60,948 nucleotides of DNA from positions 1,635 to 62,582 of the forward strand of contig NZ_JACTVI010000049.1 of NCBI RefSeq assembly GCF_014495685.1, in the 5' to 3' direction. Positions 7,610 through 16,579 of the stretch are shown here, in pieces. Under the pieces are notes generated by a model. It saw only the letters and a list, made by a program, of their open reading frames with translations. It did no database searches and was not told the origin of the DNA. Each line of letters begins with the position of its first letter. Within the stretch, counting starts at the first letter, position 1. The translations under genes and the position numbers were made by a program. Origin of the DNA: Streptomyces sp. TRM68367 (lineage in GTDB: Bacteria > Actinomycetota > Actinomycetes > Streptomycetales > Streptomycetaceae).

Positions 7610-9292
7610 ATGCCCGACGACACCCAGGACGTGATCTCCGGTGGCCATCTCGTAGCCAAGGCCCTCAAAGCAGAGGGGGTCGACCGCATCTACACGCTGT
7701 GCGGCGGCCACATCATCGACATCTACGACGGCTGCGTCGACGAGGGCATCGATGTCGTCGACGTCCGTCACGAGCAGGTCGCCGCCCACGCCGCCGACGG
7801 TTACGCGCGCATCACCGGCAAGCCCGGCTGCGCGGTCGTCACCGCCGGCCCCGGCACCACCGACGCCGTCACCGGTGTCGCCAACGCCTTCCGCGCGGAG
7901 TCCCCGATGCTGCTGATAGGCGGTCAGGGCGCCCTCACCCAGCACAAGATGGGGTCCCTGCAGGACCTGCCGCACGTCGACATGATGACGCCGATCACCA
8001 AGTTCGCGGCGGCCGTGCCGGACACGGCGCGCGCGGCGGACATGGTGTCGATGGCGTTCCGCGAGTGCTACCACGGCGCGCCCGGACCGTCCTTCCTGGA
8101 GATCCCGCGCGACGTGCTGGACGCCAAGGTGCCCGCGGCCAAGGCGCGCGTGCCGCAGGCCGGGGCCTACCGCGCCTCGACCCGCTCGGCCGGCGACCCC
8201 GAGGCCATCGAGAAGCTCGCCGACCTGCTGGTGCACGCCGAGAAGCCCGCCATCCTGCTGGGCAGCCAGGTGTGGACGACCCGGGGCACCGAGGCCGCCG
8301 TCGAACTCGTCCGCACCCTCAACGTCCCCGCCTACATGAACGGCGCGGGGCGCGGCACCCTGGCGTCGGGCGACCCGCACCACTTCCAGCTCTCGCGCCG
8401 GTACGCCTTCTCGAACGCCGACGTCATCGTGATCGTCGGCACCCCCTTCGACTTCCGCATGGGCTACGGCAAGCGACTCTCCCCCGACGCGACGGTCGTG
8501 CAGATCGACCTCGACTACCGCACCGTCGGCAAGAACCGCGACATCGACCTCGGGATCGTCGGTGACGCGGGACTGGTGCTGAAGTCCGTCACCGAGGCGG
8601 CTTCCGGACGGGTGAACGGCGGCGCGTCCAAGCGCAAGGAGTGGCTCGACGAGCTGCGCGCGGCCGAGCAGACCGCCCTGGAGAAGCGGCTGCCCAGCCT
8701 GAAGTCGGACGCCTCCCCCATCCATCCCTACCGCCTGGTCAGCGAGATCAACGACTTCCTCACCGAGGACTCGCTCTACATCGGCGACGGCGGCGACATC
8801 GTCACCTTCTCCGGGCAGGTCGTGCAGCCCAAGTCGCCCGGCCACTGGATGGACCCGGGCCCGCTGGGCACGCTCGGCGTCGGCGTCCCCTTCGTGCTGG
8901 CCGCCAAGCAGGCGCGGCCCGACAAGGAGGTCGTCGCCCTCTTCGGCGACGGCGCGTTCTCCCTGACCGGCTGGGACTTCGAGACCCTCGTCCGCTACGA
9001 CCTGCCGTTCGTCGGCATCGTCGGCAACAACTCCTCGATGAACCAGATCCGTTACGGCCAGAAGGCCAAGTACGGCGAGGAGCGCGAGCGGGTCGGCAAC
9101 ACCCTCGGCGACGTCCACTACGACAAGTTCGCCCAGATGCTGGGCGGTTACGGCGAGGAGGTGCGCGACCCCGCCGACATCGGCCCCGCGCTGCGCCGTG
9201 CCCGGGAGTCCGGCAAGCCCTCGCTGATCAACGTCTGGGTCGACCCGGACGCGTACGCCCCCGGAACCATGAACCAGACCATGTACAAGTGA
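7610..9292 (+). CDS. thiamine-diphosphate enzyme, probable oxalyl-CoA decarboxylase / 2-hydroxyacyl-CoA lyase type
   Basis: This 560-aa protein has the three-domain acetolactate-synthase-like fold. Glu55 in DVRHEQVAAHAADGY is the ThDP-activating residue. The cofactor motif starts at GDG (446-448) and ends with NN 27 residues later (VGIVGNNSSMN). The reading GGHIIDIYDG near the N-terminus groups it with IlvB-like and 2-hydroxyacyl-CoA-lyase-like enzymes. Classic oxalyl-CoA decarboxylases (OXC) have YGVVGIP at that point. It lies 12 nt upstream of frc, whose product makes oxalyl-CoA, so cleavage of oxalyl-CoA to formyl-CoA and CO2 is the best-fitting role. Acetolactate synthase or another formyl-CoA lyase remains possible. 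The ATG at 7610 lies after GAAGGGACAGG. Confidence 0.75.
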   Translation: MPDDTQDVISGGHLVAKALKAEGVDRIYTLCGGHIIDIYDGCVDEGIDVVDVRHEQVAAHAADGYARITGKPGCAVVTAGPGTTDAVTGVANAFRAESPMLLIGGQGALTQHKMGSLQDLPHVDMMTPITKFAAAVPDTARAADMVSMAFRECYHGAPGPSFLEIPRDVLDAKVPAAKARVPQAGAYRASTRSAGDPEAIEKLADLLVHAEKPAILLGSQVWTTRGTEAAVELVRTLNVPAYMNGAGRGTLASGDPHHFQLSRRYAFSNADVIVIVGTPFDFRMGYGKRLSPDATVVQIDLDYRTVGKNRDIDLGIVGDAGLVLKSVTEAASGRVNGGASKRKEWLDELRAAEQTALEKRLPSLKSDASPIHPYRLVSEINDFLTEDSLYIGDGGDIVTFSGQVVQPKSPGHWMDPGPLGTLGVGVPFVLAAKQARPDKEVVALFGDGAFSLTGWDFETLVRYDLPFVGIVGNNSSMNQIRYGQKAKYGEERERVGNTLGDVHYDKFAQMLGGYGEEVRDPADIGPALRRARESGKPSLINVWVDPDAYAPGTMNQTMYK

Positions 9293-9304
9293 GGAGCGCT
9301 TGGC

Positions 9305-10546
9305 ATGACTCACACCCCGACCAGGGCTCTCGACGGCATCCGCGTGCTGGACATGACGCACGTCCAGTCCGGGCCGTCCGCGACCCAGCTGCTCGCCTGG
9401 CTCGGCGCGGACGTAGTCAAGTTGGAGGCGCCGACCGGTGACATCACGCGGGGGCAGCTGCGTGACCTGCCGGACGCCGACTCCCTCTACTTCACGATGC
9501 TCAACTGCAACAAGCGGAGCATCACCCTCAACACCAAGACCGAGCGCGGCAAGGAACTCCTCACCGAGCTGATCCGGCGCTCGGACGTCATGGTCGAGAA
9601 CTTCGGACCGGGCGCGGTCGACCGTATGGGGTTCACCTGGGACCGCATCCAGGAGATCAATCCGCGGATCGTCTATGCCTCCATCAAGGGGTTCGGCGAT
9701 GGCCCGTACACCAACTTCAAGGCGTACGAGGTCGTCGCGCAGGCCATGGGCGGGTCGATGTCGACCACCGGTTTCGAGGACGGGCCGCCGCTGGCGACGG
9801 GGGCCCAGATCGGGGACTCGGGGACGGGTGTGCACGCCGTGGCGGGGATTCTCGCGGCGCTGTTCCAGCGCGAGAAAACCGGGCGTGGGCAGCGGGTCAA
9901 CGTGGCAATGCAGCACGCTGTACTCAACCTGTGCCGGGTGAAGCTGCGGGACCAGCAGCGCCTGGCACACGGGCCGCTCGCTGAATATCCCAACGACGAC
10001 TTCGGCACGGAAGTTCCCCGATCGGGCAACGCGTCCGGCGGCGGCCAGCCCGGCTGGGCGGTCAAGTGCGCGCCGGGCGGGCCGAACGACTACGTGTACG
10101 TCATCGTGCAGCCGGTCGGCTGGCAGCCGATCACCGAGCTCATCGGGCGGCCCGAACTGGCCGACGACCCCGAGTGGGCGACGCCTCAGGCCCGGCTGCC
10201 CAAGCTCAACAAGATGTTCCAGCTGATCGAGGAGTGGTCCTCGACGCTGCCCAAGTGGGAGGTGCTGGAGCGGCTCAACGCGCACAACATCCCGTGCGGG
10301 CCGATCCTGTCCACCAAGGAGATCATCGAGGACGACTCGCTGGTCGCCAACGAGATGGTCGTCACCGTCCCCCACCCGCAGCGGGGCGAGTTCACGACCG
10401 TCGGCAGCCCGCTGAAGCTCTCCGACTCCCCCGTGGAAGTGAACAGTTCACCGCTGCTCGGCGAGCACAACGAAGAGGTCTACGTCGGCGAGCTCGGCCT
10501 CGGCGACGAGGAGCTGCGCCTGCTCAAGTCGAACGGAGTGATCTGA
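9305..10546 (+). CDS. frc: formyl-CoA:oxalate CoA-transferase (class III CoA-transferase)
   Basis: This 413-aa protein aligns by eye over its full length with E. coli YfdW/Frc. Shared segments include VQSGPSATQLLAWLGADVVK, LYFTMLNCNKRSITLNTKT, VENFGPGAVDRMGFTW, INPRIVYASIKGF, LNLCRVKLRDQQRL and SPLLGEHN. The catalytic Asp that forms the aspartyl-CoA thioester is Asp171 in IGDSGTG, and the glycine loop is GNASGGGQPGW. The enzyme swaps CoA from formyl-CoA to oxalate. It sits between the ThDP enzyme and the NDP-forming acyl-CoA synthetase with gaps of 12 and 4 nt, so the three are cotranscribed. This is the gene that identifies the locus as oxalate-related. Confidence 0.93.
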   Translation: MTHTPTRALDGIRVLDMTHVQSGPSATQLLAWLGADVVKLEAPTGDITRGQLRDLPDADSLYFTMLNCNKRSITLNTKTERGKELLTELIRRSDVMVENFGPGAVDRMGFTWDRIQEINPRIVYASIKGFGDGPYTNFKAYEVVAQAMGGSMSTTGFEDGPPLATGAQIGDSGTGVHAVAGILAALFQREKTGRGQRVNVAMQHAVLNLCRVKLRDQQRLAHGPLAEYPNDDFGTEVPRSGNASGGGQPGWAVKCAPGGPNDYVYVIVQPVGWQPITELIGRPELADDPEWATPQARLPKLNKMFQLIEEWSSTLPKWEVLERLNAHNIPCGPILSTKEIIEDDSLVANEMVVTVPHPQRGEFTTVGSPLKLSDSPVEVNSSPLLGEHNEEVYVGELGLGDEELRLLKSNGVI

Positions 10547-10550
10547 CGTG

Positions 10551-12695
10551 ATGGCCGAGGACCGGCTGCTGAGGGTGCGGGCGCTGCTCGACACCGTGCG
10601 GGCCGAGGGGCGCACCGCGCTCACCGCGCCCGAGGGCAAGGTGATCGCCGACGCGTACGGGATCGCCGTACCGGGTGAGGAGCTGGCGACCGACGTCGAC
10701 GAGGCGGTCGCGTACGCGGCGCGCTTCGGCGGGCCGGTCGTGATGAAGATCGTCTCGCCCGACATCCTGCACAAGACCGACGCCGGCGGTGTGATCGTCG
10801 GGGTCGAGGGCGCGACGGACGTACGGACCGCGTTCCACACGGTCATCGACAACGCGCGCGCGTACGACGCCGGCGCGCGCATCGAGGGTGTGCAGGTCCA
10901 GGAGCTGCTGCCGAAGGGGCAGGAGGTCATCGTCGGCGCGGTGACGGACCCGACGTTCGGGAAGGTGGTGGCCTTCGGGCTCGGCGGGGTGCTCGTCGAG
11001 GTCCTCAAGGACGTGACGTTCCGGCTCGCGCCCGTGGACGCCGACGAGGCGCTGTCCATGCTGGACTCGATCCGGTCGGCGGAGATCCTGCGCGGGGTGC
11101 GCGGCGCGGCGGGCGTGGACCGGTGGGCGGTCGCCGAGCAGATCCGGCGGGTGTCCCAACTGGTGACGGACTTCCCGGAGATCGCCGAGGTGGACCTCAA
11201 TCCGGTGATCGCCACGGCGGAAGGGGCCGTCGCCGCCGACATCCGCGTGATCCTCACGACCGAGGCCCCCCGCAAGCGCCGCACGTACACGCGGGACGAG
11301 ATCCTCACCTCCATGCGGCGGCTGATGCAGCCGTCGTCGGTCGCCGTGATCGGTGCCTCCAACGAGCCCGGCAAGATCGGCAACTCGGTGATGCGCAACC
11401 TCGTCGACGGCGGGTTCGCGGGCGACATCCACCCGGTGAACCCCAAGGCCGATGACATTCTCGGCCGCAAGGCGTACAAGAGTGTCACCGACGTGCCCGG
11501 TGAGGTGGATGTGGCGGTCTTCGCGATCCCCGCCAAGTTCGTCGCCTCGGCCCTGGAGGAGGTGGGACGCAAGAAGATCCCCAACGCCGTCCTGATCCCC
11601 TCCGGCTTCGCGGAGACCGGCGAGCACGAGCTCCAGGCGGAGATCGTGGCGATCGCCGAGCGGTACGGCGTCCGCCTGCTGGGCCCCAACATCTACGGCT
11701 ACTACTCGACGTGGCAGGACCTGTGCGCCACGTTCTGCACGCCGTACGACGTCAAGGGCGGCGTGGCGCTGACCTCGCAGTCCGGGGGCATCGGCATGGC
11801 CATCCTGGGCTTCGCGCGCACCACGAAGACCGGTGTGTCGGCGATCGTCGGCCTCGGCAACAAGTCGGACCTGGACGAGGACGACCTGCTGACCTGGTTC
11901 GGCGAGGACCCGCACACCGAGTGCATCGCCATGCACCTGGAGGACCTCAAGGACGGGCGCGCCTTCGTCGAGGCCGCGCGGGCGACCGTACCGAAGAAAC
12001 CGGTCGTGGTGCTGAAGGCGGGGCGTACGGCGGCGGGCGCGAAGGCCGCCGGCTCGCACACCGGTGCCCTTGCCGGCGACGACGCCGTGTACGACGACAT
12101 CCTGCGGCAGGCCGGGGTCATCCGGGCGCCCGGCCTGAACGACATGCTGGAGTACGCGCGCGCGTTGCCGGTGCTTCCCACACCCCAGGGCGACAACGTC
12201 GTGATCATCACGGGGGCGGGGGGCAGCGGCGTGCTGCTGTCCGACGCGGTGACCGACAACGGCCTGTCCCTGATGGAGATCCCGCCGGATCTGGACGAGG
12301 CGTTCCGGAAGTTCATCCCGCCCTTCGGGGCGGCGGGCAACCCGGTGGACATCACCGGCGGCGAGCCTCCGTCCACGTACGAGGCGACCATCCGGCTGGG
12401 CCTGGAGGATCCGCGCATCCACGCGCTCGTCCTCGGCTACTGGCACACCATCGTCACGCCTCCCATGGTCTTCGCCGAGCTCACCGCGCGCGTGGTGGCC
12501 GAGTTCCGGGAGCGCGGCATCGCCAAGCCAGTGGTGGCCTCGCTCGCGGGTGACGTGGAGGTCGAGGAGGCCAGCCAGTACCTGTTCGAGCGGGGGGTCG
12601 TGGCGTACCCGTACACGACCGAGAAGCCCGTCGCCGTACTCGGCGCGAAGTACCGGTGGGCGCGGGCGGCCGGATTGCTGGGGGGCGGTACATGA
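10551..12695 (+). CDS. NDP-forming acyl-CoA synthetase, fused beta-alpha (acetate--CoA ligase family)
   Basis: This roughly 714-aa single-chain ligase has an N-terminal ATP-grasp domain (about residues 1-235, with GGPVVMKIVSPDILHKTDAG and NPVIA). A CoA-binding Rossmann domain follows at about 255-380 (VAVIGASNEPGKIGN, LLGPNIYGYYST), then two flavodoxin-like ligase domains with the phosphohistidine motif SHTGALAG and NPVDITGG. Many archaeal enzymes have the alpha part first; here beta comes first. Such enzymes convert acyl-CoA, ADP and phosphate to acid, CoA and ATP, reversibly. Next to frc it could act on formyl-, oxalyl- or acetyl-CoA; the substrate is not shown. GTG at 10548 directly precedes the ATG at 10551, so the exact start is uncertain by one codon. 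Confidence 0.82.
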   Translation: MAEDRLLRVRALLDTVRAEGRTALTAPEGKVIADAYGIAVPGEELATDVDEAVAYAARFGGPVVMKIVSPDILHKTDAGGVIVGVEGATDVRTAFHTVIDNARAYDAGARIEGVQVQELLPKGQEVIVGAVTDPTFGKVVAFGLGGVLVEVLKDVTFRLAPVDADEALSMLDSIRSAEILRGVRGAAGVDRWAVAEQIRRVSQLVTDFPEIAEVDLNPVIATAEGAVAADIRVILTTEAPRKRRTYTRDEILTSMRRLMQPSSVAVIGASNEPGKIGNSVMRNLVDGGFAGDIHPVNPKADDILGRKAYKSVTDVPGEVDVAVFAIPAKFVASALEEVGRKKIPNAVLIPSGFAETGEHELQAEIVAIAERYGVRLLGPNIYGYYSTWQDLCATFCTPYDVKGGVALTSQSGGIGMAILGFARTTKTGVSAIVGLGNKSDLDEDDLLTWFGEDPHTECIAMHLEDLKDGRAFVEAARATVPKKPVVVLKAGRTAAGAKAAGSHTGALAGDDAVYDDILRQAGVIRAPGLNDMLEYARALPVLPTPQGDNVVIITGAGGSGVLLSDAVTDNGLSLMEIPPDLDEAFRKFIPPFGAAGNPVDITGGEPPSTYEATIRLGLEDPRIHALVLGYWHTIVTPPMVFAELTARVVAEFRERGIAKPVVASLAGDVEVEEASQYLFERGVVAYPYTTEKPVAVLGAKYRWARAAGLLGGGT

Positions 12696-12708
12696 GGTGA
12701 GGGGGAGC

Positions 12709-12741
12709 GGGGCCGCCCGACGGTGCGCGTCGGCCGGCCCC
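12709..12741 (+). terminator. GC-rich hairpin after the acyl-CoA synthetase gene
   Basis: GGGGCCGCCCGAC (12709-12721) and GTCGGCCGGCCCC (12729-12741) pair with a single mismatch around a 7-nt loop, starting 14 nt after the synthetase stop. There is no U-tract, as is usual in Streptomyces. It could end the frc transcript or attenuate read-through into the transporter pair that starts at 12819. Confidence 0.55.
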
Positions 12742-12818
12742 AGGACCCGCGCGCGCACGAAAGGCATTGGACAGGGGGCGCTGGCCAGAACTTTCGAACG
12801 CAAGGGGTGCAACACGAC

Positions 12819-14207
12819 ATGACTACGACCGATCTGCCGACATCGGTCTCCTACCGAGAGGTGACCGACGCGAACGGACGCGTCTACCGCCTCGGCGAGA
12901 CCGACATCGACATCATGGGCCGCAAACGCAAGTGGATGGTCATCCTGCCGTGGGTCGGCATGATGGGCATCAGCTCGGCCGAGTACGCCTTCGCGTCCGC
13001 CGAGGACACCCTGCACACGGCCCACCACTGGAGCAGCGCACACATCTTCTGGATGCTCGGCGTCTGGGTGTTCTTCCAGGCCGCGGTGGCCTTCCCCGCC
13101 GGGAAGCTGCGCGAGAGCGGCAAACTCCCGGCCCGCTGGGCGATGATGCTCGGCGCGGTCGGCACGCTGCTGGGCTATCTGTCGCTCGCCTTCGCACCGC
13201 ATGTGATCGTCGCCTACATCGGCTTCGGCATGTTCAGCGGCATGGGCGCGGGCATGGTGTACGCGACCTGCGTGAACATGGTCGCCAAGTGGTATCCGGA
13301 GCGCAAGGGCGGCAAGACGGGCTTCGTGAACGGCGGTTTCGCGTACGGCTCCGTGCCGTTCGTCTTCATCTTCACCGGCTACATGGACCTCACCAACTTC
13401 CGCTGGGTGCTGGTCGCGGTGGGCATCTTCCTGGCGTCGGTCGTGGCGGTCGCCGGCTACTTCTTCCGCGACCCGCCGAAGAACTGGTGGCCGGCCGACG
13501 TCGACCCGCTGAAGAAGCCCGACGACCCGCGCGCCCGGCGCGCGCTGGCGAAGAACCCGCCGGCCGTGCACCAGTACACACCCATGGAGGCCTGGCGGAC
13601 GGGCCGCGTGGCCCTCATGTGGTTCTGTCTGCTGTGCACCTCGGGCGTGAACATCTTCGGTATCGCCTTCCAGGTGCCCTTCGGTGACGAGGCGGGCTTC
13701 GCGGGCGGCATCGTGGCGACCGCGATGTCCCTGAAGGCGATCGTCAACGGCACGGGCCGCGGGGTCATCGGCTGGCTGTCCGACCGGTACGGCCGCAAGC
13801 AGTGCCTGATCTTCGTCTGCGTCGTCCTGGGCCTGTCCCAGTACGGCATCCTGTTCTCCGGAAACATCGGCAACCTGCCGCTGTTCCTGCTGTTCTCGTC
13901 GATCTCCGGCTTCGGCGGCGGTGCCATCTTCCCGATGTTCGCGGCGATGAGCGCCGACTACTTCGGCGAGAACAACAACGCCTCCAACTACGGCCTCGTG
14001 TACTCCTCGAAGCTGGTCTCCGGCCTGCTCGGGTCCGGCATGGGCGCCGTCGTGGTGGGCGCCTGGGACTACGCCGGGGCGTTCATCCTGGCCGGTTCGA
14101 TCTCCCTGTTCGCGGGCTTCATGGCCCTGTTCCTGCACCCTCCGGGGCGCCCGAAGTCCAAGCACATCGTTCCCAACCCGCACCCGCTCGGCGAGGAGAT
14201 GGCGTGA
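12819..14207 (+). CDS. OFA-family MFS transporter (oxalate/formate antiporter-like), copy 1
   Basis: This 462-aa polytopic protein has about 12 membrane helices and belongs to the OFA (oxalate:formate antiporter) group. Typical segments are MVAKWYPERKGGKTGFVNGG, FAYGSVPFVF, the loop GWLSDRYGRK and SGFGGGAIFPMFAA. A Lys in the late helix (GLVYSSKLVSG) and an Arg in the middle helices (GTGRGVIGW) are placed where OxlT uses Lys and Arg to bind oxalate; that equivalence is my judgement. The 30-residue hydrophilic N-terminus (REVTDANGRVYRLGETDID) is shared with the next protein. It should exchange oxalate for formate, or import a related carboxylate. The ATG at 12819 is chosen because it starts this conserved N-terminus. 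Confidence 0.85.
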   Translation: MTTTDLPTSVSYREVTDANGRVYRLGETDIDIMGRKRKWMVILPWVGMMGISSAEYAFASAEDTLHTAHHWSSAHIFWMLGVWVFFQAAVAFPAGKLRESGKLPARWAMMLGAVGTLLGYLSLAFAPHVIVAYIGFGMFSGMGAGMVYATCVNMVAKWYPERKGGKTGFVNGGFAYGSVPFVFIFTGYMDLTNFRWVLVAVGIFLASVVAVAGYFFRDPPKNWWPADVDPLKKPDDPRARRALAKNPPAVHQYTPMEAWRTGRVALMWFCLLCTSGVNIFGIAFQVPFGDEAGFAGGIVATAMSLKAIVNGTGRGVIGWLSDRYGRKQCLIFVCVVLGLSQYGILFSGNIGNLPLFLLFSSISGFGGGAIFPMFAAMSADYFGENNNASNYGLVYSSKLVSGLLGSGMGAVVVGAWDYAGAFILAGSISLFAGFMALFLHPPGRPKSKHIVPNPHPLGEEMA

Positions 14208-14208
14208 C

Positions 14209-15609
14209 ATGACGGCGGATCGCATCGCCGCGAACAGCTCGTCCCAGCAGCCCGACGCCGCACACCGTCCCTACCGCGAAGTGACCGATGCCCACGGCCG
14301 CGTCTACCGGATCGGCGAGACCGACCGGGACATCCTGGGCCACTCGCGCACCCTCATGGTGTATCTGCCGTGGATCGCCATGATGGCCATCAGCGTCTTC
14401 GAATACGCGTACGGCTCCGCGGAGGACACCCTGTCCCACGCGCACGGCTGGACGCAGTCCAACACCTTCTGGATCCTCAGCGTCTGGGTGTTCTTCCAGG
14501 CCGGCATCGCCTTCCCCGCGGGCTGGCTCCGCGAGAAGGGCATCCTGACCGCCCGCCGGGCCATGTATGCGGGGTCCGGTATGTGCCTGATCGGATTCCT
14601 CGCCCTGTCGCACATGAGCAACGTATGGCTCGCGATCCTCGGGTTCGGCGTCATCGGCGGACTCGGCTCCGGCCTGGTCTACGCGACCTGCATCAACATG
14701 GTCGGCAAGTGGTTCCCGGAGCGGCGGGGCGCGCGCACCGGGTTCGTCAACGGCGGATTCGCCTACGGGTCGCTGCCATTCATCTTCATCTTCAACTACG
14801 GCTTCGACACCGCGAACTACCACCGCGTCCTGGACCTCATCGGCTGCTACATCATGATCGTGATCCTGGCGTCCGCGTTCTTCTTCAAGGACCCGCCGAA
14901 GAACTGGTGGCCCGCGGACATCGACCCGCTCACCCACGCGGGCAGCCGGAAGAACACCGCGGGCCTCTCCAAGAACCCTCCGGCGGTACGGCAGTACACG
15001 CCCCGGGAAGCCATCCGGACGGGAATGCTGCCGCTGATGTGGATCTCGGTCGTGATGACCGCCGGGGTGTCCATCTTCGGCATCTCCTTCCAGGTCGACT
15101 TCGCCAAGGAGGTGGGCTTCGGCCCGCTGGTGGCGGCGTCGTCGATGGGCGTCATGGCGGTCATCAACGGCATCGGGCGCGGTGTCGTGGGCTGGTTGTC
15201 GGACCGGTGGGGCCGCAAGCCGACGCTGGTCTTCGTCATCGTCGTCCTGGGTCTTGCCCAGTTCGGGGTGATCTGGGCGGGCGAGGTCCGCAGCGAGTGG
15301 CTGTTCCTGTTCTTCGCGTTCCTCTCCGGCTTCGGCGGCGGCGCGTTCTATCCGCTGTTCGCGGCGCTCACGCCGGACTACTTCGGGGAGAACTACAACG
15401 CCACCAACTACGGGCTGGTGTACAGCGGCAAGCTGATCAGCGGCCTGTTCGGCGGCGGCCTCGGCTCGATGGTGGTCGCGGCCTGGGGCTACTACGGCGC
15501 GTACGCACTGGCCGGCGGGGTGTCGATGCTGGCGGCTGCGCTCGCGCTGCTACTGCGGCAGCCGGGCCGCGGCAGGGACGTACGGCGCCTGCCGCAGCCC
15601 GCGGGCTGA
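14209..15609 (+). CDS. OFA-family MFS transporter (oxalate/formate antiporter-like), copy 2
   Basis: This 466-aa protein is a close paralogue of the preceding transporter. It shares the N-terminal REVTDAHGRVYRIGETDRD and VNGGFAYGSLPF, the phrase DPPKNWWPADIDPL, and the late-helix Lys in GLVYSGKLISG. It begins 1 nt after the stop of copy 1 (TGACATG), so the pair arose by tandem duplication and is translated from one message. Two similar but not identical carriers suggest different substrates or directions, for example oxalate uptake and formate export, or a hetero-oligomer. A perfect 17-bp hairpin follows. Confidence 0.85.
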   Translation: MTADRIAANSSSQQPDAAHRPYREVTDAHGRVYRIGETDRDILGHSRTLMVYLPWIAMMAISVFEYAYGSAEDTLSHAHGWTQSNTFWILSVWVFFQAGIAFPAGWLREKGILTARRAMYAGSGMCLIGFLALSHMSNVWLAILGFGVIGGLGSGLVYATCINMVGKWFPERRGARTGFVNGGFAYGSLPFIFIFNYGFDTANYHRVLDLIGCYIMIVILASAFFFKDPPKNWWPADIDPLTHAGSRKNTAGLSKNPPAVRQYTPREAIRTGMLPLMWISVVMTAGVSIFGISFQVDFAKEVGFGPLVAASSMGVMAVINGIGRGVVGWLSDRWGRKPTLVFVIVVLGLAQFGVIWAGEVRSEWLFLFFAFLSGFGGGAFYPLFAALTPDYFGENYNATNYGLVYSGKLISGLFGGGLGSMVVAAWGYYGAYALAGGVSMLAAALALLLRQPGRGRDVRRLPQPAG

Positions 15610-15620
15610 CCGGCCACGAT

Positions 15621-15670
15621 ACGAGGAGGCCCTCCCCTGGAATGTGCCGAGCCGGGGAGGGCCTCCTCGT
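15621..15670. terminator. bidirectional terminator hairpin
   Basis: A perfect 17-bp inverted repeat (15621-15637 against 15654-15670, left arm ACGAGGAGGCCCTCCCC) surrounds a 16-nt loop, 12 nt after the transporter stop. The next gene is convergent (ThuA, ending at 15784), so the hairpin probably terminates from both sides. Confidence 0.85.
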
Positions 15671-15783
15671 GTCCCCTGCTCCTTGGGGCGCAGCGCCACC
15701 AGGTTCCGGTAGCCGATCCGGAACGCGGATGGTCGAGGTGGTGGGCCCGAGGCCGCCGGCCGACGTCAGTGTTCCGTCGTCGC

Positions 15784-16563
15784 TCAGTTCGAAGGCGCGA
15801 CGGCGCCGGTGGCCCACTGGATTCCGCCCAACAGGTGCTGACGGACGGCGGGTTCGGCGAACGACTCCTTGCTGTGGCCGACGCCGGTGTAGAAGGAGCG
15901 GCCGCCCTGGTAGTTCTGGCACCAGGCGATCGGATGGTCGCCGTTCATGGTGCCGCCCCAGTACGAGGACTCGTCGAGGGAGGCCAGGACGCGGACCCGT
16001 TCCCGGGGATTCGAGCGGTAGTTGTACCACTCGTCGGTGCGGTTCCAGGTGGTGGGCAGGTTGGCGGTCGCCGGGTGGGCGCGGTCCTCGACGTGCACCG
16101 TGGCGCGCATCGGCCACCACGGATGCGACTCGAAGTAGGCACCGACGAGCCCGCCGTAGAACGCCCAGTCGTACTCGGTGTCGGCGGCCGCGTGGATGCC
16201 GACGTAGCCCCCGCCACTGCGGATGTAGCCCTCGAAGGCCGTCTCCTGGGCGGCGTTCAGGACGTCACCGGTCGTCGACAGGAACACGACCGCGTCGTAG
16301 CGCCCGAGGTTGTCGGCCGTGAAGGCTCCGGCGTCCTCCGTCGCGTCGACCGTGAAGCCGCCCGTCTCGCCGAGCTGTTTCACCGCCGCGATGCCGGCGG
16401 AGATCGAGCCGTGGCGGAAGCCGGCCGTCTTGGAGAACACCAGCACCCGTGTGCCGTCCTGCTTCGCCTGTGACTTCGCCTGTGACACGGCCGGTCCCGA
16501 GACGCAGCCCAGGAGCACGGCCGCTCCGACGACTGACGTTGTCAGTCGGTTGATCGATCGCAT
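15784..16563 (-). CDS. ThuA-domain secreted/lipoprotein
   Basis: This 259-aa protein has a basic N-terminus, a hydrophobic stretch and a lipobox-like LLGC at about residues 17-20, so it is probably exported and perhaps lipid-anchored. The mature part is a ThuA-like glutamine-amidotransferase fold: RVLVFSKTAGFRHGSI near the start, DAVVFLSTTGDVLN, and GGGYVGIHAAADTEYDW. A C-terminal WCQNYQGGRSFYTGVGHSKE follows. ThuA proteins are linked to sugar (trehalose, glycan) utilisation but have no settled reaction. It is the last gene of the sugar ABC/oxidoreductase run on the minus strand, about 170 nt after the isomerase gene. Confidence 0.85.
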   Translation of the reverse strand: MRSINRLTTSVVGAAVLLGCVSGPAVSQAKSQAKQDGTRVLVFSKTAGFRHGSISAGIAAVKQLGETGGFTVDATEDAGAFTADNLGRYDAVVFLSTTGDVLNAAQETAFEGYIRSGGGYVGIHAAADTEYDWAFYGGLVGAYFESHPWWPMRATVHVEDRAHPATANLPTTWNRTDEWYNYRSNPRERVRVLASLDESSYWGGTMNGDHPIAWCQNYQGGRSFYTGVGHSKESFAEPAVRQHLLGGIQWATGAVAPSN

Positions 16564-16579
16564 GCTGTGTATGTCCCTC

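Noticed and set aside
7610..9292. Glyoxylate carboligase
   Set aside because: That enzyme lacks the ThDP-activating glutamate; this protein has Glu55.
7457..14225. Very long open frames on the minus strand opposite the oxalate genes (about 970 and 1230 codons)
   Set aside because: They are rich in Arg, Gly, Asp, His and Gln, have no recognisable domain and mirror the codon pattern of well-identified plus-strand genes. They are GC-rich shadow frames.
12819..15609. Nitrate/nitrite transporter identity for the tandem MFS pair
   Set aside because: The conserved blocks (WYPERKGGKTGFVNGG, SGFGGGAIFPMF) are OFA-type, and the neighbours are oxalate genes.
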